DNA of 64,000 nt from contig NZ_LQPH01000128.1 in the NCBI RefSeq assembly GCF_002102255.1, forward strand, positions 1 through 64,000, written 5' to 3'. This document shows, piece by piece, positions 53,624-64,000 of this stretch. This DNA is from Mycobacterium nebraskense. GTDB taxonomy: Bacteria > Actinomycetota > Actinomycetes > Mycobacteriales > Mycobacteriaceae. The position numbers were made by a program, and so were the translations under genes. Position 1 is the stretch's first letter; each line of letters starts with the position of its first letter. The notes beneath the pieces were generated by a model. That model had not been told where the DNA came from and did no database searches. It saw only the letters and a program-made list of their open reading frames with translations.

Positions 53624-55170
53624 GCGGCATGGAACTGCGGGGCGATCGAATCCACCGCTACGTCAACGCGTTTTGCCCACACTGTCACGCCGAGCAGCCC
53701 GATCGCCAGTTGGGCGACGTGGCGCGGCTCAGCGGCTGGCTGGCCGTGCGCGGCGACGGGCAGGTCTGGCTCGAACGTGGCTGTCCCGCACACGGACTCG
53801 TTCGGACGCTGTACGACGAAGACCCCGAAATCCTTGGCTACCTTGAGGAGTGGACCGCGCCCACCAAGGCCCATGTCCCCGATGCGCCCGGCAACTTCGA
53901 CCCCATCCCGTCGGCCTATCTGCGCGGCCTGCCGCAGATGCAGACCCAGCACACCTGCATCCTGCTGGAGGACATCGCCGCGACCTGCAACCTGCGCTGC
54001 CCGACGTGTTTCGCCGACTCCTCTCCGGAGCTCCGCGACGTCGTCGCGGTCGGCGACGTGCTGGCCAATGTCGACCAGCGGCTCGCACGTGAAAACAGCC
54101 GCCTCGATGTGGTGATGCTCAGCGGTGGCGAGCCCAGCCTGCACCCGCAGCTGTCGGAGCTGCTCACCGAGCTCAGTTTGCGACCGATAACGCGAATCCT
54201 GTTGAATACTAACGGCATACGGATCGCCCACGATGATGAGCTGCTGGACCTGCTCACCGAGCACCGCGAACGCGCGGAGGTCTACCTGCAGTACGACGGG
54301 CTCTCGGCGGCCGCGCACCGCTACCACCGTGGCGGCGACCTGTCCCGCATCAAGCAGGCGGCGCTGCGGCGACTTTCCGAACGCGAAATCTTCACCACGC
54401 TCGTGATGACGGCGGCGGTCGGCGTCAACGACGGCGAGATCGGCGACGTCGTAAAGCTGGCGCTGAACACGCCCTACGTCGGCGGGGTTTGCATCCAGCC
54501 GCAATTCGCTTCCGGGCGTTCGGGTCTCATCGACCCGCAAAGGCGGCTCACGCACACCGGCGTGTTGAAGCGGTTGGGACCGCAGACCGATGACCTGATC
54601 ACCTGGCGGGACCTGACCGCGCTACCTTGCTCACACCCGCATTGCTGTTCGGTCGGGTACATGCTTCGTGACGACAACGGGAATTGGCGCTCGCTGGTCG
54701 CACTGATCGGCCATGACAACCTCAAGGACAAGCTCGGGTTGGTCGCCAACCGGATTGCCGACTCCGACATTCCCCGGGAATTGCGGCTGGCCGTGCGGGA
54801 ATCACTGATGGGCTTGCTGTCCGAGCAGTCTTCGCTGTCGCATCCCCAGATGTCGGACGTGTGGCGCTTGATCTGCGAGAGCTGCGACTTGGGCATGGCG
54901 ACGTTGCTGACCGTGGCGTCCGCCGCGCTGCCCGGTCGGCGGCGCCAAATGCGGCGGATGCTGGGCGAGCGTGTCGTTCGGGTCACGGTCAAGCCGTTCA
55001 TGGACATGTCGACGATGATCGAAGAGCGGCTGGTGCAGTGCTGCGTGCACGTCGGCACTCGTTCGTCGCAGGACCAGTGCGCGCCGTTCTGCGCGGTGCA
55101 GGCATGGCCGCAACTCGGCCGCCAGCGGTTATCGGTCGCCGCCGAGCGCTTGCTGCCGGTGGTGAGTTAG
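53620..55170 (+). CDS. Radical SAM enzyme, tetraether synthase (Tes/GDGT-MAS)/MJ0619-like
   Basis: 516 residues. The SAM cluster motif is C123-x3-C127-x2-C130 (CNLRCPTC), with SGGEPSLHP as the GGE motif. An N-terminal CPHC (C19, C22) and a CPAHG (C55) fit the rubredoxin-like metal site of Tes. The C-terminal part has PCSHPHCC (C337-C343), CESCDLG and CCVH...CAPFCAVQ, matching extra Fe-S ligands. This cysteine layout is shared with archaeal tetraether lipid synthase, which couples lipid tails by sp3 C-C bonds, and with the pterin methylase MJ0619. Coupled to an Lgt-like gene, a membrane-lipid reaction is the leading inference; the product is unknown. Confidence 0.87.
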   Translation: MSGMELRGDRIHRYVNAFCPHCHAEQPDRQLGDVARLSGWLAVRGDGQVWLERGCPAHGLVRTLYDEDPEILGYLEEWTAPTKAHVPDAPGNFDPIPSAYLRGLPQMQTQHTCILLEDIAATCNLRCPTCFADSSPELRDVVAVGDVLANVDQRLARENSRLDVVMLSGGEPSLHPQLSELLTELSLRPITRILLNTNGIRIAHDDELLDLLTEHRERAEVYLQYDGLSAAAHRYHRGGDLSRIKQAALRRLSEREIFTTLVMTAAVGVNDGEIGDVVKLALNTPYVGGVCIQPQFASGRSGLIDPQRRLTHTGVLKRLGPQTDDLITWRDLTALPCSHPHCCSVGYMLRDDNGNWRSLVALIGHDNLKDKLGLVANRIADSDIPRELRLAVRESLMGLLSEQSSLSHPQMSDVWRLICESCDLGMATLLTVASAALPGRRRQMRRMLGERVVRVTVKPFMDMSTMIEERLVQCCVHVGTRSSQDQCAPFCAVQAWPQLGRQRLSVAAERLLPVVS

Positions 55171-56204
55171 TCCGTCGGGGCAGAGCCGCCCGAGAGTCCC
55201 GCGGCGGCGAGTTCCTCATCGGAGGGCAACCGCAGCGAGACCAGTCCGGCGTAGGTACCCGGTTCGAGCTCCACCCTGTTGACCGTGACGTGCACCGGCA
55301 CCCAATCGTTGTCGTGGCCGGGCATTCGCAGCACTCGGCTGGTCGCACCGTGGGCGAATTCCTCTGTCATCGAGGACACCAGGTGCTGATCGTCGGGGTG
55401 GATCTTCGGCTTGCCCGTCTCACTGCCCCGCCAGTCGTAGAACGTGCAGGGCTCGTCCAGCCATTTCAGCAGGGCCCAGTTCTTGAGGTCGATCAGCGCG
55501 CGGTGGACGCCGGCCTGGGCGAGCCCGCTCAGAATCCGTTGCGCCAGATCGTCTGTCGACACCTCGGGGCCCTTGAGTTCGGCGCGCCAGTTGATCGCCC
55601 GCGCGACCAAATGGTCCCGGCCGTCGGGGCCGGCCTCCAAGCCGGTGCGTGCAACAAAACCGATCCGCATGGGATTGCCCTGCCAATCGGTGAGATCCCA
55701 GGTGCTGCAGAGTGTTTGGTCAGGCTCGGCCTTGACGGCCATGGCGAGCACCTTGGTTTCGTTGGGATTGAGCTCGCGCGAGGGCAGGTCTTCCGCGAAG
55801 GCCCTGCCGAAGGTGACCTCGACCTCGGGATTCTTTCCGCTGTTGGCCAACGACTCGCGGGTGTCGGTGGCGACGCCCATGGTCAGGTCCCACTTCAGCG
55901 GCCCCGGGGTCGGCCGCTCGGGCGGTTCGACGTCGGCGGGGCCGGTCCACACGTGCACGCCGTGGATATGGCCGTCCGACATCACCACCGGTTCGGTGCG
56001 AATGACCCGGTCGCGCTTGGGAGTGATGCTGGTCAGGCTCTGCCCGGTCTGCACCGCCTCGGCGATCGCCGTCCGAACCGCGGAGAGATAGGGACTGCGG
56101 CGCATGAACGTGGTGATGGGGACGAGATTCTTCAGTTGGCGTCCCTGCGCCACCACGGTGGGTTCACCCCCCAGCGTTTCCACGAGCAACCAGTCGTGGC
56201 CCAT
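55167..56204 (-). CDS. Conserved mycobacterial protein (Rv3651-like)
   Basis: 345 residues. MGHDWLLVETLGGEPTVVAQGRQ opens the protein; it reads as a soluble alpha/beta protein with PAS- or GAF-like segments, such as the block around ATSRVLRMPGHDNDWVPVHVTVN which ends with a regular strand pattern. No catalytic motif is recognised. Conserved in M. tuberculosis in the same place. It overlaps the radical SAM stop by 4 bp convergently. Function is unknown. Confidence 0.85.
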   Translation of the reverse strand: MGHDWLLVETLGGEPTVVAQGRQLKNLVPITTFMRRSPYLSAVRTAIAEAVQTGQSLTSITPKRDRVIRTEPVVMSDGHIHGVHVWTGPADVEPPERPTPGPLKWDLTMGVATDTRESLANSGKNPEVEVTFGRAFAEDLPSRELNPNETKVLAMAVKAEPDQTLCSTWDLTDWQGNPMRIGFVARTGLEAGPDGRDHLVARAINWRAELKGPEVSTDDLAQRILSGLAQAGVHRALIDLKNWALLKWLDEPCTFYDWRGSETGKPKIHPDDQHLVSSMTEEFAHGATSRVLRMPGHDNDWVPVHVTVNRVELEPGTYAGLVSLRLPSDEELAAAGLSGGSAPTD

Positions 56205-56549
56205 GCGGCCGATTTTACGGCGACCGCCCGAACCCGTGGGACCTCGGGCCTATCGGCCATGCCGGGACAGGACGCAGTAAACGGTATCGTTCTCTGCCCC
56301 AATGGCTTCGGGCCTCCAGGCCGACCCCACCGGGGCACGGGTGAAGTTGCCATGTCGTTGTGGCCTTGGTAGTTTGCTGCTGCGCCCGCGCAGTCGGGCT
56401 GCCAACCGCTCACCGATGAGCGTTCGTTGGCCTCGTGCGACAGCATGCCGCCAGTTCTTGAGCAGCAGGAAACGCGCTCTCGGCACGGCGTCACCGGGCC
56501 TGTCCGTGGGTTCGACCGTCGAGGGGTCGGTCGTCATCCGACGGATTGC
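56205..56549 (-). other. 345-bp gap without a supported gene
   Basis: Lies between the helicase and the Rv3651-like gene, where M. tuberculosis has a short PE gene. Open frames exist on both strands (for example 56250-56537 minus), but none has a ribosome binding site, a PE-type N-terminus or a recognisable family. It could be decayed coding sequence. Confidence 0.4.
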
Positions 56550-58871
56550 TCAAGGCAACTCCGCGAGGACCAGTCGCAGCACCCGCACGGCACCCGCCTT
56601 GTCGAGCGGGTCGTTGCCGTTGCCGCATTTGGGGGACTGCACGCAGGACGGACATCCCCGGGGGCACTCACACGCCTCGATGGCTGCGGCTGTCGCACCC
56701 AGCCAGGTACTCACCTGGCGAAAGCCGCGTTCGGCGAACCCGGCGCCGCCCGGATAGCCGTCGTACACGAAGACACTGGGCAGACCACCGGGTTCCGGTC
56801 CCACCGCGGTGGACAAGCCGCCGATGTCGCCACGATCGCAGCTGGCCACCAACGGCAGCAGACCGATCGCCGCATGCTCGGCGGCATGCAGCGACCCGGG
56901 GATCCGCGGTGCGTCAATACCCTTGCGCAGCAACGCCTCTTCGGTGATGGTGTACATCACCGCGGTGGTCGCCAACGTGTGTTCCGGCATGTCCAGCTCG
57001 ATGAAGTCGATCACCTCCCCGGAAAGCCGGCGGCGCAGATACCCCACCACCCGATGGGTGACGGTCACCGGCACCAGGCCCAGGGTGACCGGCCCGAACT
57101 GCGAGCGCTCGCCGGTGCCGGTGACGGCGATGTCGGTGATTTCCCGCGCAAACGTCGCGTAACCGGGGTCCTCGGCGTGCACGAAGGCGATCGCGTCCTC
57201 GAAGTCCAACGAGTCGACGACGTAACTCTCTCCCTGATGCAGGTAGACGGCACCGGGGTGGACCGACGCGGGGGCCTGACCGACGCCGGTGCTGCCCAGC
57301 AACCGCCCGGTGTCGGCCTCCACGATGACGATCTGGCCGCCCGCCGACCCGCGGATGTCCACCGCCGCATGCGGTTCTAGGCCGGCTGCGGGAAAGTACT
57401 TGCCGTTGCGGCGCCGCAGCAGTCCGTCGTCGATCAGGCCCTCGGCCACCTCCGTGGCGCCGAAGTCACGCACCTCGGCCTCGTCGAGCGGCATTTCGGT
57501 TGCGGCACAAAGTAGTTGGGGTCCCAAAATGTAGGGGTTGGCGGGATCGATCACCACCCGCTCGACCGGCTTGCCCAGCAGCGCGGCGGGGTTGTGTACC
57601 AGGTACGTGTCCAGCGGATCGTCGCGGGCGATCAGCACGACCAGCGCGCCCTGCCCGCGCCGGCCCGACCGGCCGGCCTGCTGCCAGAACGAGGCGACCG
57701 TGCCGGGGAAACCGGCGAGGACCACCGCGTCCAGTCCCGCGATGTCGACACCCAACTCCAGGGCGTTCGTGGTGGCCAGGCCCCGCAGCCGGCCCTCCGC
57801 CAGGGCGCGCTCCAGCGCGGTGCGGTCCTCGGCGAGATAGCCGGCCCGATACGACGCCACCTTGCCGGACAGTTCCGGGGCGATGTCGTCCAACCGCGCT
57901 TGGGTGCCCAGCGCCGTCAACTCCGCGGCGCGCCGCGACCGGACGAACGTCAGCGTCTGCGCCCCCTCGGCGATCAGGTCGGCCATCACCCGCGCCGCCT
58001 CCGCACCGGCCGAGCGGCGCACCGGCGCGCCGTTCTCGCCGAGCAGGTCGGCCCGCAGCGCCGGCTCCCACAACGCCACCGTCCGGGCGCCCTGGGGCGA
58101 ACCGTCCTCGGTGACCTCCTCGACCGGAAGCCCGATGAGCTCGGCGGCCGTCGCGCCCGGTGCATCCGTCGTCGCGCTGGCGAAGATCACCGTGGGCATG
58201 GAGTCGGGTCCAGCGGAGTATCGCGCACACAGCCGCAGCAACCGGCGCAGCACCATCGCCACGTTGGAGCCGAAAACGCCACGGTAGTAATGGCATTCGT
58301 CGACGATCACGAACCGAAGACCGCGCAAAAGCACGGCCCAGCGGGCATGGTTGCGCAGAATCGACAAATGAATCATGTCGGGATTGGAAAACAGCCACCG
58401 GGACCGTTCGCGCGCGAAGCGGCGGACTTCCGGGGGGCTGTCGCCGTCATACGCGGTGGGAGCGACGTCATGCAGCCGCGGGATGGCCGCGGTGAGCGCG
58501 TGCGCGGCGCGCAACTGGTCGTGGCCAAGCGCCTTCGTCGGGGACAGGTACAGCACCCGGGCGCGCGGATCGGTGGCCAGGGCATTGAGGACGGGAAGCT
58601 GATAGGCCAGTGACTTGCCCGACGCGGTCCCGGTGCTCACCACCACGTGACGGCCGGCGTGAGCCAATTCCGCGGCGGCCGACTGGTGTGACCAGGGGGA
58701 ACTGATGCCGCGGTCGGTGAACGCGCGCACCACGTCGGGCTCGGCCCACGCCGGCCAACTGTGCGGGCGGCCGCTTCGCGGCGGCAGCTCGGCGACGTGG
58801 CGCAGCGGGTGCTCGTCGGCAGCGGTACCGGCGAGCGCGGCGGCGAGCAGGTCGCTGCCGAAACTCGCCAT
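56550..58871 (-). CDS. DEAD/DEAH-type helicase with C-terminal zinc motif (MrfA/Hrq1-like; Rv3649-like)
   Basis: 773 residues. Superfamily 2 motifs are in order: Q-like WSHQSAAAEL, motif I VVSTGTASGKSLAY, motif II IVDECHYY, motif III FASATTDAPG, and motif VI QQAGRSGRRGQGA. The C-terminal CECPRGCPSCVQSPKCGNGN is the four-Cys zinc-binding site of MrfA and Hrq1 helicases, linked to repair of cross-linked DNA. ATG 58871 has AGGAGGG 6 nt upstream. In actinobacteria this gene characteristically lies near the tad genes (TIGR03817). Confidence 0.92.
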   Translation of the reverse strand: MASFGSDLLAAALAGTAADEHPLRHVAELPPRSGRPHSWPAWAEPDVVRAFTDRGISSPWSHQSAAAELAHAGRHVVVSTGTASGKSLAYQLPVLNALATDPRARVLYLSPTKALGHDQLRAAHALTAAIPRLHDVAPTAYDGDSPPEVRRFARERSRWLFSNPDMIHLSILRNHARWAVLLRGLRFVIVDECHYYRGVFGSNVAMVLRRLLRLCARYSAGPDSMPTVIFASATTDAPGATAAELIGLPVEEVTEDGSPQGARTVALWEPALRADLLGENGAPVRRSAGAEAARVMADLIAEGAQTLTFVRSRRAAELTALGTQARLDDIAPELSGKVASYRAGYLAEDRTALERALAEGRLRGLATTNALELGVDIAGLDAVVLAGFPGTVASFWQQAGRSGRRGQGALVVLIARDDPLDTYLVHNPAALLGKPVERVVIDPANPYILGPQLLCAATEMPLDEAEVRDFGATEVAEGLIDDGLLRRRNGKYFPAAGLEPHAAVDIRGSAGGQIVIVEADTGRLLGSTGVGQAPASVHPGAVYLHQGESYVVDSLDFEDAIAFVHAEDPGYATFAREITDIAVTGTGERSQFGPVTLGLVPVTVTHRVVGYLRRRLSGEVIDFIELDMPEHTLATTAVMYTITEEALLRKGIDAPRIPGSLHAAEHAAIGLLPLVASCDRGDIGGLSTAVGPEPGGLPSVFVYDGYPGGAGFAERGFRQVSTWLGATAAAIEACECPRGCPSCVQSPKCGNGNDPLDKAGAVRVLRLVLAELP

Positions 58872-59129
58872 TCGCACCCTCCTGGAACCCGTCTCAGAAT
58901 GCGTCCAAGGCGCAAGTCTGTCGCCGACGCGATGAACATGGTTGACTATTTGCGGTCGCAGCTTCTGTGTTCGTGTCAAACTTTCGCAGGATCGACGTTG
59001 CGGCCGCGGTTCCTGCGAGGTTAATCGGTCGGGTGAAGTTCCGGCGACTGAGCGAGGTATGGCGGTCGTACAGGCCCGGGGCATCGAAAGGCGATGTCCC
59101 GCACCCAGAAGAAAAGGAAAGATCGAGAG

Positions 59130-59333
59130 ATGCCACAGGGAACTGTGAAGTGGTTCAACGCGGAGAAGGGCTTCGGGTTCATTGCCCCCGAAGACGGTTC
59201 CGCAGACGTGTTTGTCCACTACACGGAGATCCAGGGTTCGGGCTTCCGCACCCTTGAAGAAAACCAGAAGGTCGAGTTCGAAATCGGCCACAGCCCTAAG
59301 GGCCCCCAGGCCACCGGAGTCCGCTCCGTCTAA
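59130..59333 (+). CDS. cspA: Cold-shock protein CspA
   Basis: 67-residue OB-fold RNA-binding protein. RNP1 (KGFGFI) and RNP2 (VFVHY) are intact, and the length is that of Rv3648c. A 5' leader of up to about 250 nt without a gene (58872-59129) may hold a temperature-sensitive structure, as is common for csp genes; no fold is asserted. An intrinsic terminator lies just after the stop. Confidence 0.95.
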   Translation: MPQGTVKWFNAEKGFGFIAPEDGSADVFVHYTEIQGSGFRTLEENQKVEFEIGHSPKGPQATGVRSV

Positions 59334-59354
59334 GGACGAGCCGATTCTCCACGG

Positions 59355-59395
59355 ACCCCCCGTGCAGTCCCGCTAGCGGGCCCGCCGGGGGGTTT
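59355..59395 (+). terminator. Intrinsic terminator after cspA
   Basis: ACCCCCCG (59355-59362) pairs with CGGGGGGT (59386-59393), with an inner CCCGC/GCGGG hairpin (69-80 of the same block) and a short TTT. Confidence 0.75.
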
Positions 59396-59477
59396 CGTAT
59401 CGCAGCCGGCTCGCGAAACCGCCGCCGCGCCGGTTGCCTCAAGACGCGGATGGTCGACCTGGCCTACTGTCGGTGGC

Positions 59478-60077
59478 GTGAGCCAGCTTTCCTTCTTCAC
59501 AGCGGAGTCGGTGCCGCCCGCGGTCGCCGATCTCTCCGGGGTGCTGGCGGCTTCCGGGCAGATCGTCATGGTTGGCGGGCTGGAGGCGCAGGGCGCGCGG
59601 CTTGCTCGGCTTTCAGTGGTCGTAGACCACCTGTGGCGCGCTGCCGCGCTGGCCGACATGATCCGCGAGGCGGGGCTGACGCCCGAAATAGGCCGCACCG
59701 ACGAGGACACCCCGTTGGTGCGGACGGCGGTCACCGCTGCTTTGGTCAATTTGGCCGCCGAATGGACGCGCGGCGCGGTCAAAACGGTTCCCCCGCGCTG
59801 GCTCCCCGGGCCGCGCGAATTGCGGGCGTGGACGCTGGCGGCCGGTCACCCCGAGGGCGACCATTACCTGCTTGGGCTGGATCCACACGCGCCCGATACC
59901 CATTCCCCGCTGGCGTCGGCTTTGATGCGGGTCGGAATCGCCCCCACTTTGATCGGCACCCGCGGCGGCCGCCCGGCGCTGCGGGTCAGCGGCCGTCGCC
60001 GGCTATCGCGCCTGGTAGAGAACGTGGGCGACGCCCCCGACGGCGTTGACGCGCCATCGGCGTGGCCGCGGGTATAA
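59478..60077 (+). CDS. Conserved mycobacterial protein (Rv3647c-like)
   Basis: 199 residues from GTG 59478. It begins VSQLSFFTAESVPPAVADLSG and contains the hydrophobic-amphipathic block RLSVVVDHLWRAAALADMIREAGL and a PRELRAWTLAAGHPEGDHYLLGLD stretch. It has no recognisable enzyme motif; it occurs upstream of topA throughout mycobacteria. Function is unknown. Confidence 0.85.
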   Translation: MSQLSFFTAESVPPAVADLSGVLAASGQIVMVGGLEAQGARLARLSVVVDHLWRAAALADMIREAGLTPEIGRTDEDTPLVRTAVTAALVNLAAEWTRGAVKTVPPRWLPGPRELRAWTLAAGHPEGDHYLLGLDPHAPDTHSPLASALMRVGIAPTLIGTRGGRPALRVSGRRRLSRLVENVGDAPDGVDAPSAWPRV

Positions 60078-60270
60078 CCGCGGAAAAAGACTTGCGTTTT
60101 CGGCAGCCGGTTTGCGCAGGCGCGCCCAAGGGTGCGAAATTGTCAGGTGCCCGAAGGCGAAGGAACGCTGGCGTATCTGAATTTCCGCGGAATTTTTGAC
60201 GCCGGCCTGTCATTCTTCTGCGGGGCGGCCTCGCAGGGGGGCCGAGATCAAGGATGGAGCGTAAGCGTAG

Positions 60271-63066
<2,796 letters not shown>

Positions 63067-63072
63067 ACCGGT

Positions 63073-64000
63073 CTAGTAACCGGGGCCGATTGCCTCGCTG
63101 TGCACCTCTTCGGGGGCCCGTACGGGTTGGGAGTCCGTGGATCCGGCCAGATTCACCGGCCGCGCCAGCTGAGTGGGGGCGGTGCGGCCGCGCAGCTCGA
63201 CCACTTCGCCGACATCCCAGCACAAGGCCTCGGCGTCGAGCGCGCCGCTGACCGCGATCGCCGACGCCAGCACGTGGCCGGACTCGAGTTTGGCCAGCTC
63301 GGTCAGCCGGGCGGCCTCGTTGACCGGGTCGCCGATCACCGTGTATTCGAAGCGGGCCTGGGCGCCGATGTGCCCGGCGATCGCCCTGCCCGCCGACACC
63401 CCGATGCCGAACTCCGCGGACCCGATCACCGGGAGGAGTTCGTCGTGCAGTTCGCGAGCCGCGGCGAGCGCACCGCCCGAAGCGTCGGGGTGTTCGATCG
63501 GTGCGCCGAAGATGGCCAGGGCGGCGTCGCCCTGGAACTTGTTGACGAAACCGCCGTGCCGGCCGACGGTATCGACCACCACCCGGAAGAACTCGTTGAG
63601 CAGGTGGACCACTTCGGCGGGTGGTCGGGTCGCGGCGAGCTTGGTGGAGCCGACCAGGTCGACGAACAGGACCGCGACGTGGCGCTCCTGACCGCCCAAC
63701 TCGGTGCCGCGCTCCAGTGCCCGGCGGGCCACGTCTTCGCCGACGTAGCGACCGAACAGGTCACGCAGCCGCTGCCGCTCGGACAGGTCGCGCACCATGT
63801 CGTTGAAGCCGGCCTGCAGCAGGCCCAGCTCGCTGGCGTCGTAGATCTGCATGTGCGCGTTGTAGTTTCCGCGCTGCACCTCGGACAGCGCCCACCGCAG
63901 CTGACGTAGCGGGTCGGCGATCGACATGGCCACCAGCAGGGTGCTGACAAAGCCGATGCCCAACGCCGCCAGCGCCAGCAACAGGATGGGGGTGAACAGC
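63073..64000 (-). CDS. Adenylate cyclase, class III, 5'-truncated by the window edge (Rv3645-like)
   Basis: About 309 residues in view. A membrane helix (LLALAALGIGFVSTLLVAMSIA) is followed by a HAMP domain (ADPLRQLRWALSEVQRGNYNAHM) and a class III cyclase domain with VLFVDLVGSTKLAATRP, GGFVNKFQGDAALAIFGAP and FEYTVIGDPVNEAARL. The metal-binding Asp residues (VDLVGS and QGDA) are retained. The gene continues beyond 64000. It would make cAMP, the ligand of the CRP encoded at 30.5 kb. Confidence 0.93.
   Translation of the reverse strand, partial: LFTPILLLALAALGIGFVSTLLVAMSIADPLRQLRWALSEVQRGNYNAHMQIYDASELGLLQAGFNDMVRDLSERQRLRDLFGRYVGEDVARRALERGTELGGQERHVAVLFVDLVGSTKLAATRPPAEVVHLLNEFFRVVVDTVGRHGGFVNKFQGDAALAIFGAPIEHPDASGGALAAARELHDELLPVIGSAEFGIGVSAGRAIAGHIGAQARFEYTVIGDPVNEAARLTELAKLESGHVLASAIAVSGALDAEALCWDVGEVVELRGRTAPTQLARPVNLAGSTDSQPVRAPEEVHSEAIGPGY

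Overview
The window is high-GC actinobacterial DNA from a Mycobacterium, most likely a non-tuberculous species. From about 21.3 kb to the right edge, gene order and orientation match, read backwards, the M. tuberculosis block Rv3684 to Rv3645: PLP lyase, metallophosphoesterase, ponA2, whiB4, Get3-like ATPase pair, crp, nth, marP, ephE, acs, dppABCD, ssd, tad locus, helicase, cspA, topA and an adenylate cyclase. rsfB (Rv3687c-like) and a P450 in the Rv3685c position extend the match to the left. These assignments rest on remembered families and motifs; no database search was run.

0-9.3 kb is accessory and metabolic. It starts with a three-gene formate dehydrogenase whose catalytic subunit reads through an in-frame UGA (657-659) that is almost certainly selenocysteine, with an fdhF-like SECIS hairpin right after it. 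Then come an F420-type oxidoreductase, a DJ-1/PfpI protein, a HemK-like methyltransferase, a CDGSH Fe-S protein and a haem-oxygenase-like diiron oxidase. Two of these genes have SigF-like promoters close to their starts.

9.2-14.4 kb holds a complete stressosome operon (rsbR-rsbS-rsbT-rsbX-rsbU-like), divergent from the SigF-pathway anti-anti-sigma gene rsfB. The RsbU-like protein carries an RsbT-docking type N-terminus, PAS, GAF, PP2C phosphatase and a C-terminal RsbW-like kinase domain. The diiron oxidase is the last gene of this operon. To the right lie small membrane proteins, a frameshifted HAD hydrolase, a DUF4193 protein and a P450.

18.9-21.3 kb is the scar of an integrated element in a tRNA-Pro(CGG) gene. 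It has 49-bp perfect direct repeats, a truncated tyrosine integrase, and a divergent cargo pair: a trypsin-like protease and a helical protein of unknown function.

21.4-52.4 kb is the conserved mycobacterial core. Two intergenic gaps carry small RNAs recognisable from promoter, hairpins and location: an Ms1/MTS2823-like RNA (46181-46479, minus) and a 6C/B11 RNA (47581-47677, plus). The tad pilus genes end at 52.4 kb.

52.4-55.2 kb is the most novel cassette: three genes overlapping by 4 bp that encode an Lgt-like membrane protein, a proline-rich small membrane protein and a cysteine-rich radical SAM enzyme of the tetraether-synthase (Tes/GDGT-MAS) and MJ0619 type. It lies where M. tuberculosis carries PE_PGRS-type genes. 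The window closes with an Rv3651-like gene, a MrfA/Hrq1-type helicase, cspA, an Rv3647c-like gene, topA and the 5'-truncated cyclase.
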